The translations under genes were made by a program, and so were the position numbers. Shown piece by piece: positions 34,322-37,503 of a stretch of DNA of 37,503 bases. This stretch comes from a virus. Numbering within the stretch: the first letter of the stretch is position 1; every line of letters starts with the position of its first letter. The notes beneath the pieces were generated by a model, which had not been told where the DNA came from, did no database searches, and saw nothing but the letters and a program-made list of their open reading frames with translations. The DNA is taken from IMG/VR virus record IMGVR_UViG_3300028840_002630, positions 1 to 37,503 of that record, one strand, 5' to 3'.

Positions 34322-35674
34322 TCAGCTCGCGGCGAGCTTCACGCGGACGAAGGCCTCGCCCAACACGGGCATGCCGTCGGTCTCGGCGCGGCCGATGAAA
34401 CCGACCTGGTTGTTGCCGGCGTAGAGTTCCATCAGTCTTTGGAGACTGAAGTTCAACGCGTCGGCGATCCAGTAGTAGGAAAAGTCGCCGAGCATGCCGA
34501 CGTACTGGCTGGCGGTGAACGTGTTCGGGCAGTACTCCGACACGACGTAGGGGAAGTTCAACAGCGTGTTCGGCTGCCCGCCGGCGAGCCCCGGCTGCCA
34601 GATGTACTGGTTGTTGTCGTCCTTGAGCTTGCGGATCTGCTTGATCCCGTCGCGGTGCCACAGCCAGCGCGCGTTGGGCCAATACTGGCCCTTGAGCGTG
34701 TAGGCGACGTTCATCAGGCCGTCGGCCGTCACGGCCGTCGCGCCCATGTCGGTCGCCACGTCGCGGGCGGCGGGAATCCCGTTGTCGCTGAGCGTGAACA
34801 GGCCGAGCGGCTCGTTGGCGCCGCTGCCGGTCAAGAAGTTCGCTTCTTCGGTGACGCCGAATTTGTACGCCAGCCGGTTGCGGACCAACGCCTCGGCACC
34901 GCCGGACGTCTTCCGCAACAGCTTCATGCTGACCTTGACCAGCTTGGTCAACTGATGCGGGTGCAGCTCGCGCTTGCCGAAGCTCATCGTCGAGTCTTCG
35001 GAGACGTCGCCGATCTCCGCGGTCCAGGCCGGATCGGCCGGGTCGTTGTCCAGCGAGACGGCGCCCAGGCTGTCCGCATTGGGCACGAGATGGACGGTGG
35101 CGAGCTTCCGCAGGAAGCAGAGATCGTCCTTGGCCATGATCAGGCCGCCGACGAACTGGGTCGGGGCGACGAGGTAGCCGCCCGAGATGTCGGCGTCGGC
35201 CTGCAGGGCCCGCTGCTCGGACAGGCCGTAGAGGGCCTGCTGGCCGTCTCGCATGTACCCGCCAAACGCGTCGCGATAGGCCGGCTTGGCGCGTCGAATC
35301 TGGTCCGGATTGCCGGCCCAGCCGCGCAACTGCGACTCGGTGTCGTAGCGGCAGTCGTCCCAGCGGATCTCCGGATCGGCGCCCGAGCCGCGGGTGTCGG
35401 CGTCTTCGCCCGGGTTGTCGCCGCCCGGCTGGCCCGGGTCGCTCCGACGGTCGAGCGGCTGGTCGCCGAGCGCCTTGCGGCTGGCGAGCTGCTCCTGACG
35501 CTCGATCCGCTGGTCGTACTGATCGATGTCGGCGCTGATCCGGTCGTACTTCTCCTGCTCCTCGCCGGAGAAGACGCCCGGGTTGTCGCTACGGGCCTCG
35601 GCCTCGTCAACCAGGTTCCTCATCTGCTCGAAGGCCGTCGCGCGCTTGTCGCACAGTTCCTGAATGGTGGGCAT
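34322..35674 (-). CDS. Major capsid protein, HK97 fold
   Basis: The 450-residue product has an N-terminal helical delta/scaffold domain (about 1-115: MPTIQELCDKRATAFEQM, YDRISADIDQYDQRIERQE), then the capsid domain: ADISGGYLVAPTQFVGGLI, FLRKLATVHLVPNADSLGAV, LHPHQLTKLVKVSMKLLRK, LTGSGANEPLGLF and a final LYAGNNQVGFIGRAETDG with VLGEAFVRVKLAAS. The delta domain would be removed by the prohead protease encoded upstream. Family and role are firm. Confidence 0.95.
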   Translation of the reverse strand: MPTIQELCDKRATAFEQMRNLVDEAEARSDNPGVFSGEEQEKYDRISADIDQYDQRIERQEQLASRKALGDQPLDRRSDPGQPGGDNPGEDADTRGSGADPEIRWDDCRYDTESQLRGWAGNPDQIRRAKPAYRDAFGGYMRDGQQALYGLSEQRALQADADISGGYLVAPTQFVGGLIMAKDDLCFLRKLATVHLVPNADSLGAVSLDNDPADPAWTAEIGDVSEDSTMSFGKRELHPHQLTKLVKVSMKLLRKTSGGAEALVRNRLAYKFGVTEEANFLTGSGANEPLGLFTLSDNGIPAARDVATDMGATAVTADGLMNVAYTLKGQYWPNARWLWHRDGIKQIRKLKDDNNQYIWQPGLAGGQPNTLLNFPYVVSEYCPNTFTASQYVGMLGDFSYYWIADALNFSLQRLMELYAGNNQVGFIGRAETDGMPVLGEAFVRVKLAAS

Positions 35675-36034
35675 GGTCGATTCCTCTGTTTCTCACCGGC
35701 CCACCGGGCGCCCCCAACGAAACAAGCCGGACGCGGACTGCCGGCAGACCCTTGGCTGGGTTCTGCGAGTGGTCCACGCCCGGCTTGCCGGGTCGCTTCG
35801 CTCACTGTCACACACCGATCGCCGGACGCTGCTTGCAGCCCGGGCCCCTGGCCGCGGCCGGTGTGCCCTCTCTTCTGTTCGAGCCGTTCAATCTAGCGGA
35901 GGATCGGCCGGCCGTGGGCGGGATTTTTGGGCCGCGCGGGGAGATTGACGATTGCTGATTGCTGATTGCCGATTGCTGAAGGCCGAGGATTCGGACCCTT
36001 CCTTCGCCACTCAACAATCGCTAATCATCAATCT
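35675..36034. other. 360-bp capsid leader region
   Basis: No gene is supported. It contains GC-rich segments able to fold (CCCGGC/GCCGGG near 35786), then C-family repeats as an inverted pair: GATTGCT units at 35942-35980 and CAATCGC/CATCAAT units at 36012-36040. It is the likely 5' leader of the capsid transcript and may hold a late promoter, but no clear -35/-10 pair was found. Confidence 0.55.
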
Positions 36035-36703
36035 TCAATCCGTCATTTCGCGCGAAATACCCGCTTGCCGCATCCGCAGATCGAGCCGCCGGCGGGCCGT
36101 CGCGATCGAGGTCCGCGGCTGTTGCTCCTGCTCCCAGGCGGCGAACGAGGCTTCGATCGAGCGCTGCAGCGACAGGTTCATCCGCACACTGACCTCGGTC
36201 GTCGGGTAGGCCGCGGCAGTGACCGGCGAGACATCGAAGAGCTTCGCCTTGCTGATGATCCGGATCCGCTTGCCGTCTTCCTTCTTGTACTCTTCGTCGA
36301 GCACCCAGAAGCCGATCGACATTTGCGAGATGTCGCCGCGGCGGATCAGTACCACCGTATCACGGCCGAGCTGCGTGTCGGGCGGGTCGATCTCGATCGC
36401 CAGGCCGTGCTCGTCTTCCGACAGCCGAAGCGTCTTGGCCTTGTTTCGCCCGAGGACGTAGTTCACGTCGTGGTTGAACAGCGCGCGGATGTCGTCGGCC
36501 TTGAGCGATTCCTCGAACGCGCCGGGGAGGATCTCCTCAAAGTGGTCCGTCCACAACTCGGTCCGCTGATTGAACACCGCGGCATAGCCGACGATCTTCG
36601 GCTCGTTGCTCTCGTCGGACTCGCTGTCGTCGACGCGGAGTTCGCGGGCCGGGAAGATCCGCCGCTCAAGTTGACGCTTCCCCGGGATCATCGTCGTACT
36701 CAT
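36035..36703 (-). CDS. Prohead protease, HK97 gp4-like (S78)
   Basis: The product (222 residues from MSTTMIPGKRQ) has PKIVGYAAVFNQRTELW, FEEILPGAFEESL, IRALFNHDVNYVLGR with the catalytic histidine, and DISQMSIGFWVLDEEY with the catalytic serine, the standard order of HK97 prohead proteases. GAGG lies five bases before ATG 36703, which sits inside the portal 3' end. The last residues ISREMTD are encoded by palindrome copy 6. It cuts the capsid delta domain during maturation. Confidence 0.92.
   Translation of the reverse strand: MSTTMIPGKRQLERRIFPARELRVDDSESDESNEPKIVGYAAVFNQRTELWTDHFEEILPGAFEESLKADDIRALFNHDVNYVLGRNKAKTLRLSEDEHGLAIEIDPPDTQLGRDTVVLIRRGDISQMSIGFWVLDEEYKKEDGKRIRIISKAKLFDVSPVTAAAYPTTEVSVRMNLSLQRSIEASFAAWEQEQQPRTSIATARRRLDLRMRQAGISREMTD
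36045..36058. promoter_or_regulatory. parS-like palindrome, copy 6
   Basis: ATTTCGCGCGAAAT occurs in the last codons of the prohead protease, upstream of the capsid leader region. Confidence 0.7.
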
Positions 36704-37503
36704 CTTCATCCTCGCTTGGTAAGGTTGGGTCGTCGGGATCATCGGAGACCGAACGCGGCTGCAACCAGCCGTCGCGGCCTTCGTCGTCTTCGGTCGGCAG
36801 GGTCGGATCGTCGGGGTCGTAGCCGCCGGCGTCGGCACACGTGTGACGGGTGACGAGGGCGGATAATTGGTCCATCACCCGCTCGCACCACTCAGAGGCG
36901 TCCCAGCCACTGACGCAATGCGCGATCACCACATATCGATTGACCCCGGGCTCCGGCCCCGGAAGCCTGCGGATCATGCGATTGCAGTGATTGCGAGCCA
37001 AGCCGTCGGCGAAACGCAGAAGAGCCTCGCGAAAGCGGGCCGATGGCTCGCCTGCCAGGTCGATCGAGCCGGCCTGGATCGCGGCCATCGTGCTCGCGTA
37101 GGCGTCGATTACGGGCTGCCAGGCATTGCGCAAATACGTTTCGTGTTTGTCGGCGAAGCTGGCGGCCCATGTATCGAACGCCTCATGGTTGGGCTCCGCT
37201 CGCTGCAGGTGTCTCTTCGCTGCGCCACAGACTGCATTCTCACCTCGTCGTAACGTCCGTCGTGCCGCGTCGCGGAAGAGGTGGCGATACTGCCGCTTGC
37301 ATACCGATCGCATTTGCTTCCATATCGCAACGTGGCGATCGTCCCGCTGGCTCGGTTCGTCGTCTCCTGCCTGGTCGTCGGTCGCGTCGTCGTCGACCTG
37401 GTCGTCAGCCGCCTGGTCGCCGTAGATGTCGTCGACGTGCTCGAGCGGGACCATGTTCAGCGGGACGAACCGGCGATCGCCCTCGGGGCCGATCGGGTTC
37501 ATG
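36666..37503 (-). CDS. Phage portal protein, C-terminal part (joins 1-1216)
   Basis: The frame runs in from the circle junction (NMNPIGPEGDRRFVPLNMVP, a typical portal stretch), then has an acidic linker (GDQAADDQVDDDATDDQ), a helical block (CKRQYRHLFRDAARRTL, WAASFADKHETYLRNAWQPV) and a distal acidic tail in which DPDDPTLPTEDDEG is followed by DPDDPTLPSEDEDE, an internal duplication. Portals of this class are often about 400-500 residues, so the extra roughly 230-residue C-terminal region is notable. It overlaps the prohead protease start by 38 bases. Confidence 0.88.
   Translation of the reverse strand, partial: MNPIGPEGDRRFVPLNMVPLEHVDDIYGDQAADDQVDDDATDDQAGDDEPSQRDDRHVAIWKQMRSVCKRQYRHLFRDAARRTLRRGENAVCGAAKRHLQRAEPNHEAFDTWAASFADKHETYLRNAWQPVIDAYASTMAAIQAGSIDLAGEPSARFREALLRFADGLARNHCNRMIRRLPGPEPGVNRYVVIAHCVSGWDASEWCERVMDQLSALVTRHTCADAGGYDPDDPTLPTEDDEGRDGWLQPRSVSDDPDDPTLPSEDEDEYDDDPGEAST
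37460..37503. repeat. Terminal overlap, right copy
   Basis: Identical to bases 1-44; it indicates circular closure of the assembly. Confidence 0.9.

Noticed and set aside
34232-35896. Long plus-strand frame of 554 codons
   Set aside because: Antisense to the major capsid gene; shadow composition.

Overview
The window looks like the complete genome of a temperate, HK97-type siphovirus with a circular assembly. Bases 1-44 are repeated exactly at 37460-37503, and the portal gene reads in frame across that junction, so the real molecule is about 37,459 bp. GC is high and almost every gene lies on the minus strand. No host gene is present. The host is not identified by any marker gene. The dense short-period intergenic repeats and the family content make me think of a Planctomycetota-like host, but this is a weak inference.

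Layout, following transcription leftwards on the minus strand: an early block at 19.7-16.4 kb (small zinc-ribbon and hypothetical proteins, a three-HTH DNA-binding protein, and a replication initiator with a lambda-like iteron origin inside its gene); a ParB-family protein at 16.2-14.5 kb; a run of small accessory genes at 14.5-8.8 kb (ASCH protein, permuted NlpC/P60 peptidase, sigma/ArpU-like regulator, zinc ribbons, SEC-C protein); a secreted trypsin-like protease and two small membrane proteins at 8.7-6.9 kb, which may be the lysis or envelope cassette; an SGNH-hydrolase tail fibre; HNH nuclease, TerS, TerL and portal (4.2-0 kb). Across the circle junction follow prohead protease, major capsid protein, two tandem decoration-like paralogues, head-tail connectors, tail terminator, tail tube, tail chaperones with a -1 frameshift site, tape measure and distal tail proteins, ending at 25.0 kb. 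The integrase operon (22.65-20.25 kb, minus) ends at strong hairpins near 19.8-20.0 kb. Opposed to all this is a plus-strand accessory block at 23.5-25.0 kb with membrane proteins, next to a probable attP (3' half of a tRNA-Met-like sequence plus a 65-bp tandem array).

The most striking non-coding features are: (1) three exact-period 130-bp repeats at 23052-23415, each predicted to fold into a branched structure with compensatory base changes, just upstream of a Pycsar/SLATT-like membrane protein; (2) six dispersed copies of a parS-like palindrome ATTTCGCGCGAAAT in a genome that encodes a ParB with a CTP-binding-type GERRLRA motif, whose gene is currently interrupted by a 13-bp tandem duplication; (3) at least five families of 7-8 bp period repeats and a conserved ~50-bp leader placed at most gene junctions, often supplying start codons, stop codons or terminal residues.

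How the genes work together: integrase and attP give lysogeny; the initiator and internal origin recruit host replication; the ParB and its palindromes could partition the genome or regulate genes near the sites; TerS/TerL/HNH/portal package DNA into an HK97-fold capsid; a non-contractile tail with an esterase-like fibre recognises the host. All functional statements are from reading the sequence; no database search was run.
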